Part shown: positions 26,319 to 34,309 of the stretch, one piece after another
How the letters are laid out: every line of letters begins with the position of its first letter
Position numbering within the stretch: the first letter of the stretch is position 1
Origin: Oscillospiraceae bacterium
Lineage (GTDB): Bacteria > Bacillota > Clostridia > Oscillospirales > Oscillospiraceae
NCBI GenBank assembly: GCA_902761635.1
Contig: CACWLG010000002.1
Coordinates: 1 to 64,000 of the forward strand
Length of the DNA stretch: 64,000 bases
Reading direction: 5' to 3'
The notes under the pieces: model-generated
Told to the model about the DNA's origin: nothing
Databases searched by the model: none
The model's input: the letters and a program-made list of their open reading frames with translations, nothing else
Made by a program: the position numbers and the translations under genes

Positions 26319-28040
26319 ATGGAAATCACCGCAAAGCGCCCGTGGCTTTCGAGCATGGGCGGCGTGCCCGCCAGTCTGGATTACTTCCAGGGCTCCATGG
26401 TGGAGATGCTGGAGAATAACGCCAGACGCTATCCCAACAGCATTGCCTTCGACTTCATGGGCAAGTCCACCACCTATAAGGAGATGGTGGCAAACATCGA
26501 AAAATGCGCACGGAGCCTGCGCACCATCGGCGTGCGCGAGAACGACCGCGTCACCGTTGCCATGCCGAACTGCCCCCAGGCGATCTATATGTTCTACGGC
26601 CTGAACATGATCGGCGCCGTGGCCAATATGGTCCACCCCCTCTCGAGCGAGAAGGAGCTGGAGTTTTACATCAACGAGTCCGAGAGCGTCACGGTCGTGA
26701 CCCTCGACCAGTTCTACCATAAGTTTGAAGCTATCCGTGAAAATACCTGCGTGGTGAACGTGGTCATCGCCCGCATCCGGGACGCCTTATCAAAACCCCT
26801 GCGCGTGGGCTATATGCTGACGGAGGGGCGCAAGATCAAAAAGATCCCGGAGGACGCGCCCGTCATCATGTGGGATGAGTTCATGCACCTTGGAAAGGCC
26901 TGCTTCTGGAACTACAAGGTAAAGCGCGGCGCAAACGACCCTGCCGCCATCCTCTATTCCGGCGGAACCACCGGCACCACCAAGGGCATCCTCCTGACAA
27001 ACCTGAACTTCAACGCTCTCTCCGCTCAGATTATTGCCACAAATCCCATGTTCCGCCCGGGGGACAAGATGCTGTCCGCCATGCCGCTCTTCCACGGCTT
27101 CGGCCTCGGCGTCTGCATCCACTCAATGCTGGCCCAGGGCGGACGGTGTATCCTGGTGCCGCGCTTTACCGCGGAGAGCTATTCCAAGCTCATCACCAGG
27201 TACCGCTGCAACTTCATCGCGGGCGTGCCCACGCTCTATGAAGCCCTGCTGCGCCTGCCGAATATGGAGAAGGCGGATCTGAGCTGTCTCAAGGGGGTCT
27301 TCTCCGGCGGCGATTCCCTGTCCGTGGAGCTCAAGAAGAAGTTCGATAAATTTCTCTATGACCACAAGGCCGTCATCCAGGTCCGTGAGGGCTACGGCAC
27401 CACCGAGACCGTTACCGCCTGCTGCCTCACGCCCATCAACAAGGCCAAGGAGGGCAGCATCGGCATCCCCTTCCCGGACACCTACATCAAGATCGTAAGG
27501 CCCGACACGGAGGAGGAGCTTCCATACGGCGAGGAGGGCGAGATCCTGCTGGCCGGTCCCACGGTCATGAAGGAGTACATCAAGCACCCCGAGGAAACCG
27601 CCCGGACCCTGCGCCGCCATGCCGATGGTCTGACCTGGGTTTACACGGGCGATCTCGGGTACATGGATGACGAGGGCTTTATCTACTTCCGCGGCCGCTC
27701 CAAGCGCATGATCATCTCCTCCGGCTACAACATCTATCCCGCCCAGCTTGAGAATATCTTTGACGCAAACGAGCTTGTGCAGATGAGCTGCGTCATCGGC
27801 GTGCCCGACCCCTACCGCATGCACCGGCCCAAGGTTTTCGTCACCCTGAAGCCCGGCGTCCCCGCCAGCGAGGAGACGCGCAAGGCCATTATGGACTACG
27901 CCGCGAAGTACATCGCCAAATACGCCATGCCCAAGGAGCTGGAGTTTCGCGAGAGCCTGCCGAAAACCCTTGTCGGCAAGGTGGCCTACCGCCAGCTCGA
28001 GGAAGAGGAAGCGGCAAAGCGCAAAGCCGCGGGAGAATAA
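26319..28040 (+). CDS. AMP-forming acyl-CoA ligase
   Basis: A 573-residue ANL-superfamily enzyme that would activate a carboxylic acid as acyl-AMP and transfer it to CoA. Adenylation motifs are intact: LYSGGTTGTTKG (about 212-223), GYGTTET (about 363), YTGDLGYMDDEGF and the hinge FRGRSKRMIISSGYNIYP, and the C-terminal lysine region SLPKTLVGKVAYR. It forms a pair with the E2-like gene upstream. No membrane or targeting signal. The acid substrate cannot be inferred; fatty or branched short-chain acids are both possible. Confidence 0.88.
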   Translation: MEITAKRPWLSSMGGVPASLDYFQGSMVEMLENNARRYPNSIAFDFMGKSTTYKEMVANIEKCARSLRTIGVRENDRVTVAMPNCPQAIYMFYGLNMIGAVANMVHPLSSEKELEFYINESESVTVVTLDQFYHKFEAIRENTCVVNVVIARIRDALSKPLRVGYMLTEGRKIKKIPEDAPVIMWDEFMHLGKACFWNYKVKRGANDPAAILYSGGTTGTTKGILLTNLNFNALSAQIIATNPMFRPGDKMLSAMPLFHGFGLGVCIHSMLAQGGRCILVPRFTAESYSKLITRYRCNFIAGVPTLYEALLRLPNMEKADLSCLKGVFSGGDSLSVELKKKFDKFLYDHKAVIQVREGYGTTETVTACCLTPINKAKEGSIGIPFPDTYIKIVRPDTEEELPYGEEGEILLAGPTVMKEYIKHPEETARTLRRHADGLTWVYTGDLGYMDDEGFIYFRGRSKRMIISSGYNIYPAQLENIFDANELVQMSCVIGVPDPYRMHRPKVFVTLKPGVPASEETRKAIMDYAAKYIAKYAMPKELEFRESLPKTLVGKVAYRQLEEEEAAKRKAAGE

Positions 28041-28096
28041 CAGATACCCTCACATTCCGCTTTACGAAAGAACATCAATAATAGGACGGTGGAAAA

Positions 28097-28717
28097 ATGA
28101 AGAGAATACTTAGTATGGTTTTATTATTATCTTTATCGTTGACCACTGCCTCATGTATGCAGATCAATCCTGCTCCGTCACTTACGCCTGCTTCTTCACC
28201 GGATACAACAGCTGCAACAGACGCTGAATCTTTAGAATCCCATATTCAATGTGAAGTAGAGACACTTCCTACGGATATCACCGATGGTGCATCCGAGATT
28301 TATACCTCAATGCTTGATCAAGAATATGGTTATCTTCTGAAAAGAGGTTATCCAGCCGCAGGCCAAATGTTCAGCTTCCTATACCGCACAATGGATGGAA
28401 AGAATTGGAAACTTATACGAGAACTCCACGATGATGTACATAACTATCCAAAAAGTTTGCTCTTCTGGAGCAAAACCGATGGTGTTATATTGACAAATTA
28501 TCATGGTTATGAAGATTGTGTCTATATAACGCACGACGGAGGTGATAGTTGGCACCCCGTGCCGATATTGGTTCCAGATGAAATCCGCAATTATTCTTAT
28601 TATGAGGGAGAAAATGCCCGGGTTGAAACCGGCAAACTGCTTCTTGAACTTTCAGCACATTTTGAGGACAAAAATCCAGTTATTTTTACAGTATCCATAG
28701 ACGCAAGTACTGAATAA
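28097..28717 (+). CDS. Putative lipoprotein with a BNR-like motif
   Basis: A 206-residue protein with a lipoprotein-like signal (MKRILSMVLLLSLSLTTASC, Cys20 as likely lipid site, though Thr rather than Leu is at -3). The mature part contains YITHDGGDSWHPV, an Asp-box/BNR-type hairpin, and an earlier YRTMDGKNWKLI of the same form, so the fold may be beta-propeller-like. Base composition is much more AT-rich than neighbouring genes and codon use differs (many TTA, AAT, TAT), which suggests recent acquisition. Function unknown. Confidence 0.7.
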   Translation: MKRILSMVLLLSLSLTTASCMQINPAPSLTPASSPDTTAATDAESLESHIQCEVETLPTDITDGASEIYTSMLDQEYGYLLKRGYPAAGQMFSFLYRTMDGKNWKLIRELHDDVHNYPKSLLFWSKTDGVILTNYHGYEDCVYITHDGGDSWHPVPILVPDEIRNYSYYEGENARVETGKLLLELSAHFEDKNPVIFTVSIDASTE

Positions 28718-29032
28718 CAGATAAACATAAATGGTTTATGTTAGTATAATGTGCTCCGTAAATCCGGAATGAAGAAAACTAAATCGGCTTGCCCAGTATT
28801 CCAGTATTATTATAACAAGGGCAAACCTTTTTTAATACGTCGGCGTTGCATACCCATAGACGGAGGTAACCGCTCAATAATACGCCGCCTGTACAAAAGC
28901 AGATATCCCGTTGTTCATCTGCAAAAATTTAAAGATTATTTCTTGAGGAATACAAGGCACTGTGGTATGATAAACTAAAGAGCAAGTATTCGAATTGAAA
29001 TAACGCAGCGTGACGGGAAAGGGTGATTGTCT
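28718..29032. other. AT-rich intergenic region (about 315 bases)
   Basis: Holds the promoter at 28943-28971 for the toxin-antitoxin pair. A 75-codon plus-strand frame at 28751-28978 exists but lacks a ribosome-binding site and any recognisable composition, so I do not call it. Nothing else recognised. Confidence 0.5.
28943..28971 (+). promoter_or_regulatory. Promoter of the toxin-antitoxin pair
   Basis: TTGAGG (28943-28948), 17 bases, TATGAT (28966-28971), about 60 bases before the antitoxin start. Confidence 0.6.
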
Positions 29033-29269
29033 ATGCTGGCTGTACATGGATATTATGATGGCGTGGCCATTAAACCGTTGGAAAAGATTCCGGCAAAGCC
29101 CAACCAGCGCGTCATCATCACAATTATGGACGAATTTGTGGAGCCGATAAAGGAAACACAGAAAAAAGGCATGCGCGGTATCCTTGCCGAATATGCCGAT
29201 CCGAATCTGGCACAGAAGGAAAAGAGCGCCTGGGAACAGGCCATGATAGAAAAGTATGGTAATTCTTGA
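29033..29269 (+). CDS. Putative antitoxin of a VapBC-like pair
   Basis: A 78-residue small protein directly upstream of a PIN-domain toxin and overlapping it by 14 bases, the standard antitoxin-toxin arrangement. The sequence (MLAVHGYYDGVAIKPLEKIPAKPNQ at the start, a short helix-rich tail EKSAWEQAMIEKYGNS) resembles the beta-strand-first antitoxins found with PIN toxins rather than an HTH type; I cannot assign a named family. ATG 29033 is preferred over an in-frame TTG at 29027. The expected roles are to bind the toxin with its C-terminus and to repress the promoter. Confidence 0.7.
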   Translation: MLAVHGYYDGVAIKPLEKIPAKPNQRVIITIMDEFVEPIKETQKKGMRGILAEYADPNLAQKEKSAWEQAMIEKYGNS

Positions 29270-29621
29270 TGCCAACATGATACTGAGGTATCTTCTGAAT
29301 GACAATCAGGAGATGGCAGATCAAGCTGAGCAGTATCTGAACAGTGAAAATGCGTTTGTAACGATTGAAGTGATCGCAGAGGTCGTTTATGTGCTTAAAA
29401 GTGTTTATTCCCTGAAACGTACTGCAATTGCCGATACAGTCAAGGGTTTTCTGAATCTTGCCGACTGCCGGGAGATGGATGTGGTGAGAGTTGCCCTGGA
29501 CACTTTTGCTGCGCACAATCTTGATTTTGTGGACTGTGTGTTATATGGATATAACCGCGTAAAGGGAATTCAAATTGCGACGTTCGATAAAAAACTGCTA
29601 AAGCTGATTGCTGAGCATTGA
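29256..29621 (+). CDS. PIN-domain toxin (VapC-like RNase)
   Basis: A 121-residue PIN nuclease. The acidic metal-binding set is present: Asp5 (ILDANMILRYLL), Glu38/Glu42 (TIEVIAEVVYVL), Asp90 and Asp93 (LDFVDCVLYG) and Asp111 (ATFDKKL). VapC-type toxins cleave tRNA or rRNA when released from their antitoxin. It overlaps the antitoxin gene and ends at a bidirectional terminator. The pair lies in an AT-rich islet, consistent with mobility. Target RNA unknown. Confidence 0.85.
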   Translation: MVILDANMILRYLLNDNQEMADQAEQYLNSENAFVTIEVIAEVVYVLKSVYSLKRTAIADTVKGFLNLADCREMDVVRVALDTFAAHNLDFVDCVLYGYNRVKGIQIATFDKKLLKLIAEH

Positions 29622-29635
29622 TACTGCCCATATTG

Positions 29636-29683
29636 AAAACCGTGCCGTAAATTCGTACATCCGCGAATTTATGGCACGGTTTT
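29636..29683. terminator. Bidirectional terminator between the toxin gene and the feo operon
   Basis: An 11-bp perfect stem (AAAACCGTGCC, 29636-29646 with 29673-29683) extended by an inner AAATTCG stem, with A and T runs at its ends. Confidence 0.88.
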
Positions 29684-29705
29684 GGTTTGCAATGATTTGG
29701 GGTTT

Positions 29706-29882
29706 CTATTGTCTGCACGTCCCGCAGCCATGGCAGACGCCGCAGTCGGCGCAGCTTCCGCCGCAGGAGGATTTGCCGGCCTTCCTGTCGCGGACCATGC
29801 CGCGCACAATGAGGCCGAGCAACGCCGCGACCGCGAGGATCAGCACGAGATTGACAAAATTTGCCGCGAGCCACGCGAGCAT
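29706..29882 (-). CDS. FeoB-associated Cys-rich membrane protein
   Basis: A 58-residue protein: one membrane helix (about residues 8-28), a short basic stretch (RDRKAGK) and a cysteine-rich tail with Cys at 40, 44, 47, 50, 53 and 56 in small C-x2/x3-C spacings. This is the form of the small proteins that accompany FeoB in Firmicutes and are thought to help ferrous iron entry or to fill the role of FeoC. It lies 73 bases downstream of feoB and ends the operon before a terminator. AAAGGATGTG supports the ATG at 29882. Confidence 0.85.
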   Translation of the reverse strand: MLAWLAANFVNLVLILAVAALLGLIVRGMVRDRKAGKSSCGGSCADCGVCHGCGTCRQ

Positions 29883-29955
29883 GGGATCACATCCTTTCCA
29901 GAGATGGCGGCGGTGCCGGACGGGCCGACACCGCCAAAGAGGAAGAAAAAGGGGA

Positions 29956-32238
29956 TTACTTTACGCTGAGCTTCTGCGACTCCTTGTAGGGCTTGAAGAG
30001 CTGCCAGCAGATCGCTGCCAGCAGGCAGATCGCCGCGGCAAGGCCGATCAAGTTTGCACCGCCGGCAAAGGCGCAGCCGAGCTGCCAGACGATCAGAGCG
30101 GTCACATAGGCGAAGCAGCACTGATAGCAGATCGCAAACCAGGTCCATTTGCGGCTGTTCATCTCGCGCTTGATGGCGCCGATGGCCGCAAAGCAGGGGG
30201 CGCAGAGGAGGTTGAAGATCATGAAGGCATAGGCCGCAAGCCTGCCGTGACCGCCGGAGAAGGCGTTGAAGTCCTTGGCCACCTGGTCCCAGATCTGCTC
30301 GCCGTTTTCCTCCAGCTCCTCCTCGCCGTCCTTGTCGTCGTAGTTATACAGGACGCCGAAGGTGCCGACCACCTCTTCCTTGGCCACAAGGCCGGTGACG
30401 GTGGCGACGGTGGGCTTCCAGTCGCCGAAGCCCAGGGGCTTAAAGATAAAGGAGACAGGCTGCGCGGCGCGGGCCAGGATGGAGTCGTCCATGGGCTCGA
30501 CCTCGTCCTCGGGAATGTTCATGCGCTTTGCTACCTGGGAAACATACTCCTCGGTAACGACGGTTTTATCCTTATACAGCTCCTTGACCATGCCGAAGCG
30601 GCCGTTGACCGTACCGAAGCCGGAGAGGAACCAGATGATGACGGAGGCGATGACGATGACGGAGCCGGCGCGCTTGATGAAGGACCAGCCGCGCTCCCAG
30701 GTACCGCGCAGGACGTTGCCCCAGGCGGGGACGTGATAGGGCGGCAGTTCCATGACGAAGGGGGCGGGATCGCCCGCGAACATCTTCGTCTTCTTGAGCA
30801 TGATGCCGGAGATGACGATGGCGGCTATGCCGATGAAGTAGGCGGAGGTGGCGACCAGGGTGCTGCCGCCGAAGAGCGCGCCGGCAATCAGACCGACGAT
30901 GGGCATTTTCGCGCCGCAGGGGATGAAGGTGGTGGTCATGATCGTCATGCGGCGGTCACGTTCGTTTTCAATGGTGCGCGAGGCCATGACGCCCGGGATG
31001 CCGCAGCCGGTGCCGACCAGCATGGGGATGAAGCTCTTGCCGCTCAGACCGAAGCGGCGGAAGATGCGGTCCATGATGAAGGCAATGCGGGCCATGTAGC
31101 CGCAGTCCTCAAGAATGCAGAGCATCAGGAAGAGGACCAGCATCTGGGGAACAAACCCGAGCACCGAGCCGACGCCGGCAAGGATGCCGTCGGAGATGAG
31201 GCCCACGAGCCACGGGGCCGCGCCCCAGCTCTCCAGCAGCGAGCGGGAGCCGCCCACCAGCACCTCGCCGCCCAGCACGTCGTTTGCCCAGTCGGTGAGG
31301 AAGGTGCCGATGCCAAGGCCGCCGTCGGCGATGGAGGTGCCCATGGAGACGGCGTAGACCAGGTACATGACAAGAGCGAAGATGGGAAGCGCCAGCCAGC
31401 GGTTGGTGACGATCCTGTCGATCTTGTCGGAGACCGTGAGCTCTCCGGTGTTTTTCTTTTTATAGCAGGCCTTGATGGTGGAGCCTATGCAGAGGTAGCG
31501 CTCGTTGGTGATGATGCTCTCGGCGTCGTCGTCCAGCTCCTTTTCGGCGGCTTTGATGTCCTGCTCGATATGTTCCAGTGTGGCGGCGGGCAGATTCAGC
31601 TTCTGCATCACCTTCTCGTCGCGCTCGAAGAGCTTGATGGCGTACCAGCGCTGCTGCTCCTCGGGCAGGTTATGTACCGTGACCTCCTCGATATGGGCCA
31701 GGGCATGCTCCACAACGCCGCTGAACTTGTGCTGCGGGACGGTCTTCGTGCCCTTGGCGGCTCTGACGGCGGCCTCGGCCGCGTTCTGGATGCCGTCACC
31801 CTTGAGGGCGGAGATCTCCACCACCTCGCAGCCGAGCTGGCGCGACAGCTCCCGGATGTTGATCTGGTCTCCCTTGCGGCGGACGATGTCCATCATGTTG
31901 ATGGCCACCACCACAGGGATGCCGAGCTCCGTGAGCTGGGTGGTGAGGTAGAGGTTGCGCTCCAGGTTGGTGCCGTCCACAATGTTGAGAATGGCGTCGG
32001 GGCGCTCGTCAATGAGATAGTTTCTTGCAACCACTTCCTCCAGCGTGTAGGGGGAGAGCGAGTAAATGCCGGGCAGGTCCGTGACGATGACGCCGTCATG
32101 CTTTTTGAGCCTGCCTTCCTTCTTCTCCACTGTGACGCCGGGCCAGTTGCCGACGAACTGAGTCGAGCCGGTCAGCGCGTTAAACAGCGTTGTTTTGCCG
32201 CTGTTGGGGTTGCCGGCCAGGGCAATACGAAGTTCCAT
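29956..32238 (-). CDS. feoB: Ferrous iron transport protein B
   Basis: A 760-residue Fe(II) transporter. The N-terminal G domain has G1 GNPNSGKTT (9-17), the Switch I region NWPGVTVEKKEG, G3 DLPGIYSL, and G4 NMMD. A helical spacer follows and then about ten membrane helices with the conserved Gate motifs (GCGIPGVMASR and CGAKMPI; later LLCAPCFAAIGAIKREM). ATG 32238 was chosen because AAAGGA lies eight to nine bases upstream; a TTG two codons earlier is less likely. It is the third gene after two feoA genes. GGTTAG and CTAACC half-sites lie just upstream. Confidence 0.97.
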   Translation of the reverse strand: MELRIALAGNPNSGKTTLFNALTGSTQFVGNWPGVTVEKKEGRLKKHDGVIVTDLPGIYSLSPYTLEEVVARNYLIDERPDAILNIVDGTNLERNLYLTTQLTELGIPVVVAINMMDIVRRKGDQINIRELSRQLGCEVVEISALKGDGIQNAAEAAVRAAKGTKTVPQHKFSGVVEHALAHIEEVTVHNLPEEQQRWYAIKLFERDEKVMQKLNLPAATLEHIEQDIKAAEKELDDDAESIITNERYLCIGSTIKACYKKKNTGELTVSDKIDRIVTNRWLALPIFALVMYLVYAVSMGTSIADGGLGIGTFLTDWANDVLGGEVLVGGSRSLLESWGAAPWLVGLISDGILAGVGSVLGFVPQMLVLFLMLCILEDCGYMARIAFIMDRIFRRFGLSGKSFIPMLVGTGCGIPGVMASRTIENERDRRMTIMTTTFIPCGAKMPIVGLIAGALFGGSTLVATSAYFIGIAAIVISGIMLKKTKMFAGDPAPFVMELPPYHVPAWGNVLRGTWERGWSFIKRAGSVIVIASVIIWFLSGFGTVNGRFGMVKELYKDKTVVTEEYVSQVAKRMNIPEDEVEPMDDSILARAAQPVSFIFKPLGFGDWKPTVATVTGLVAKEEVVGTFGVLYNYDDKDGEEELEENGEQIWDQVAKDFNAFSGGHGRLAAYAFMIFNLLCAPCFAAIGAIKREMNSRKWTWFAICYQCCFAYVTALIVWQLGCAFAGGANLIGLAAAICLLAAICWQLFKPYKESQKLSVK

Positions 32239-32260
32239 AGCCAAAATCCTTTCCTTTCAT

Positions 32261-32278
32261 GGTTAGAATACACTAACC
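32261..32278. promoter_or_regulatory. Inverted repeat GGTTAG-n6-CTAACC before feoB
   Basis: A perfect 6-bp inverted repeat with a 6-base spacer in the feoA-feoB gap. The half-sites equal those of DtxR/IdeR iron boxes (which use a one-base spacer), so it may be a variant metalloregulator site or a second-site operator. Confidence 0.5.
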
Positions 32279-32338
32279 TCAGTGCTTAAAAAAACAGGGG
32301 CCGCCGCCCCGGCAATCTGCGCCTGGATCGGGTCTGCC

Positions 32339-32560
32339 TTATTCGACCTCGACCATCTCGGCATCGGCCTTGCGCAGGCTCAGCTCGTAATTGCGTACCG
32401 TGACCTCCACCGGATCACCCAGCGGCGCCACCTTGCGCACGTATACAGACACGCCCTTGGTGATGCCCATGTCCATGATGCGGCGCTTGACCGCGCCCTC
32501 ACCGTGGAGCTTGACGACCTTGACGGTCTCGCCGATCTTTGCGTCCCGCAGTGTTTTCAT
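32339..32560 (-). CDS. feoA: FeoA-family protein (SH3-like), second copy
   Basis: A 73-residue FeoA domain, a small SH3-like partner of FeoB that is thought to modulate its GTPase or transport. IMDMGITKGVSVYVRKVAPLGDPVEV is the diagnostic core; it is split here by position: IMDMG at about 28-32 and APLGDPVEV at about 45-53. It follows the first feoA and precedes feoB in the same direction. A GGAGGAAG site lies upstream of the ATG. Confidence 0.93.
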   Translation of the reverse strand: MKTLRDAKIGETVKVVKLHGEGAVKRRIMDMGITKGVSVYVRKVAPLGDPVEVTVRNYELSLRKADAEMVEVE

Positions 32561-32589
32561 GCTTGTCTCTTCCTCCGTTCACAATAAAA

Positions 32590-32802
32590 TCATACCATGA
32601 TCCGCCGGGCCATATCCGCGTCCAGCGCGATCCTGGCGTTCTTGACGTTCACGATCACGTTTCCGTTCAGCACCGTGACCAGCGTGACGGTCCCGCCCAC
32701 TACGAAGCCGAGATCCTCCAGATGCTTTTTCACCTCGGGACTGCCGCCGATCCTGCGGATCAGGTTCTCCTCGCCCGGTGCAGCCAGATTCAATGGCATC
32801 AT
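32590..32802 (-). CDS. feoA: FeoA-family protein, first copy
   Basis: A 70-residue FeoA-like domain, first gene of the feo operon: LEDLGFVVGGTVTLVTVLNG corresponds to the FeoA core but lacks the PLGDP loop of the second copy, having NGNVIVNVKNARIAL instead. Two different FeoA proteins before one FeoB are common in Clostridia, and the FeoA pair may form a heteromeric regulator. AAGGAG lies ten bases before the first of two ATGs. Confidence 0.9.
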   Translation of the reverse strand: MMPLNLAAPGEENLIRRIGGSPEVKKHLEDLGFVVGGTVTLVTVLNGNVIVNVKNARIALDADMARRIMV

Positions 32803-32829
32803 GTTCCTGTCACTCCTTCTCTTCTCTCA

Positions 32830-32921
32830 AAAGTTAAGCACCGCTAACTTTCAGAGCCTATAATAGTTGCTCGCGGCTAACTTGTCAAGAGCTTTTGCAA
32901 AAAAAGATAGCGGAGGCTAAC
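32830..32921 (-). promoter_or_regulatory. feo promoter with DtxR-like half-sites
   Basis: On the minus strand TTGACA (32888-32883), 17 bases, TATTAT (32865-32860). GTTAGCC half-sites occur at 32921-32915 (upstream) and 32881-32875 (inside the spacer), and a near-palindrome of AAAGTTAGC/GCTTAACTTT lies at 32851-32830, just after the -10. The layout suggests iron-dependent repression by a DtxR/IdeR/MntR-family protein. Confidence 0.75.
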
Positions 32922-32964
32922 GGGCGGGCAAACCTTAAGATTTCCTAAAACTCTTTTCCCGCGC

Positions 32965-32993
32965 TTGTAAAAACGGCCTGCGGCGCTTATAAT
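32965..32993 (+). promoter_or_regulatory. Promoter of the LysM mini-protein gene
   Basis: TTGTAA (32965-32970), 17 bases, perfect TATAAT (32988-32993), divergent from the feo promoter and 67 bases before the start codon. Confidence 0.75.
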
Positions 32994-33059
32994 TTTAGCA
33001 TCGTTATGGCCGTGCGGCGACTTTGCCTGCCCGGCCGCAGAAAAGAAGGAGGGACACAC

Positions 33060-33290
33060 ATGAGCGACAAGGAGATGAAGCGACTTGACGATGCCGGTCT
33101 CGACAAGGTCAGCGGCGGCGCGCAGGAAGTGCGAAAGCAGAAAATCGGCTACACGGTCAAGCGAGGCGACACCCTGATCAAGATCGCGGCGATGTTTGAT
33201 GTGTCGGTTCTGGATCTGATCGCCTGGAACGATATCCGCAATCCCGATCTCATCTATGCCGGCCAGACCCTGGTCATCTACAAGTCTTGA
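33060..33290 (+). CDS. LysM mini-protein with double-glycine leader-like N-terminus
   Basis: A 76-residue protein. Residues 30-74 are one LysM domain (YTVKRGDTLIKIAAMF and the NPDLIYAGQTLVIY end), which binds peptidoglycan or other GlcNAc polymers. It has no Sec signal or membrane helix. Instead, residues 1-20 read like the leader of a double-glycine peptide: acidic/amphipathic, LDDAGLDKVSGG ending at Gly19-Gly20, as in bacteriocins and Nif11-type precursors exported by C39-peptidase ABC transporters. No such transporter is in the window. AAGGAGG precedes ATG 33060. It may be a secreted wall-binding peptide or a cytoplasmic or spore LysM protein. Monocistronic. Confidence 0.8.
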   Translation: MSDKEMKRLDDAGLDKVSGGAQEVRKQKIGYTVKRGDTLIKIAAMFDVSVLDLIAWNDIRNPDLIYAGQTLVIYKS

Positions 33291-33295
33291 AACAT

Positions 33296-33334
33296 GCGCG
33301 GCCCCGGAATCGACTTCTGATTCCGGGGCCGCGC
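33296..33334. terminator. GC-rich hairpin after the LysM gene
   Basis: A perfect 16-bp stem (33296-33311 with 33319-33334) between converging genes. No T-run follows on the plus strand, so it may act as a transcript end stabiliser. Confidence 0.6.
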
Positions 33335-33348
33335 ACGCTGTCGGGGGC

Positions 33349-34167
33349 TCACAGCTTCAAAAACGCCTCAAAGTTTTCGCCCAAAATCATCTCATTCAGG
33401 CGGTCTCCGAGCTTGAGAGAGAAAAAGCGCTCCAGTTCCTCGCCCGGCTCCCACATGGGGTAGTCGGTGCCGAAGAAGATATGCGTCGGATCAAAGCTCT
33501 CAATGGCCTTGCGCGCCGCGTCATAGGCGTTGAAGGGCAGGGTGCTGCTCGTGTCGATATACACGTTCGGCAGCTTCAGGCATGCCCGGGCTTCACGCCA
33601 TTCACTCCAGCCGCCGCAGTGGGGGGCCACGCAGCGCAGCTTCGGGAAACACTTTGCCACATGGGCCATGCGGCTCGGCGAGGAGTAGTCGTAACGGTAG
33701 TCGCCTGTGTGGGCGATGAGGAAGAGGTTTTCCGCGCTCATGATCTCGTAGAGGGGCATGAGCCGCTCATCATCCAGGTGAAAGCGCTGGATATCCGGGT
33801 GCAGCTTGATGCCCTTGAGCCCCGCCTCCTTCATGCGCCGAATCTCGCCCTCGAAGTCAGGGTAATCCGGGTGCATGGTGCCCACGCCGATGAGCTGCGG
33901 GTTATCCCGGCAGGTATCGCGGATAAAGCGGTTGATGATCTCCACCTGGTGAGACGCGGTGGCAGTGGAGAAAACCACGGCACGCGCAACGCCGTCACGC
34001 GCCATGCGCGGCAGCAGGTCCTCCGCGGTGCCCGGCAGATGGCCGAGAGCGACAGGTTTGGGAATCTCCGCGTTGCAGGAGCCTTCATAGAAGCTGTTGG
34101 TCGCCATCACGGCAGCCAGGGCAATGCGGGGCTGAAAGATGTGTACATGTGCGTCGACAATGTGCAT
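33349..34167 (-). CDS. Amidohydrolase family protein (amidohydrolase_2 type)
   Basis: A 272-residue TIM-barrel metal-dependent hydrolase or decarboxylase. HIVDAHVHIF at the start gives the HxH metal pair, followed by GIKLHPDIQRF, FLIAHTGDY and the C-terminal metal Asp in FFGTDYPMWEP. This set matches the family that includes ACMS decarboxylase and other aromatic-acid decarboxylases, as well as lactonases. Substrate unknown. ATG 34167 is preferred over a GTG three codons upstream. Its start faces away from the Leu T-box operon on the other strand, and I see no link with its neighbours. Confidence 0.85.
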   Translation of the reverse strand: MHIVDAHVHIFQPRIALAAVMATNSFYEGSCNAEIPKPVALGHLPGTAEDLLPRMARDGVARAVVFSTATASHQVEIINRFIRDTCRDNPQLIGVGTMHPDYPDFEGEIRRMKEAGLKGIKLHPDIQRFHLDDERLMPLYEIMSAENLFLIAHTGDYRYDYSSPSRMAHVAKCFPKLRCVAPHCGGWSEWREARACLKLPNVYIDTSSTLPFNAYDAARKAIESFDPTHIFFGTDYPMWEPGEELERFFSLKLGDRLNEMILGENFEAFLKL

Positions 34168-34271
34168 AGGGCTCACCCGGTCTCGTTGGATTTGCGAAGA
34201 GTTTAGCGAGTGAAAGTCAAATTGTCAAGAATTATTTCAGATCCCGCATGAAAAAATGGTAATTTATACAG

Positions 34272-34300
34272 TTGACGCTGGGAGAGGCCTGTGTTAAAAT
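34272..34300 (+). promoter_or_regulatory. Promoter of the Leu T-box operon
   Basis: TTGACG (34272-34277), 17 bases, TAAAAT (34295-34300). Confidence 0.75.
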
Positions 34301-34309
34301 CCGCAGTGT

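Noticed and set aside
28751-28978. A 75-codon frame in the AT-rich gap
   Set aside because: No Shine-Dalgarno site, overlaps the toxin-antitoxin promoter, and the protein has no recognisable features.
29608-32289. A nearly 900-codon open frame on the plus strand opposite feoB
   Set aside because: It is the antisense shadow of the GC-rich feoB gene: composition is His/Gly/Asp-rich and low in information, there is no ribosome-binding site, and feoB is unambiguous.
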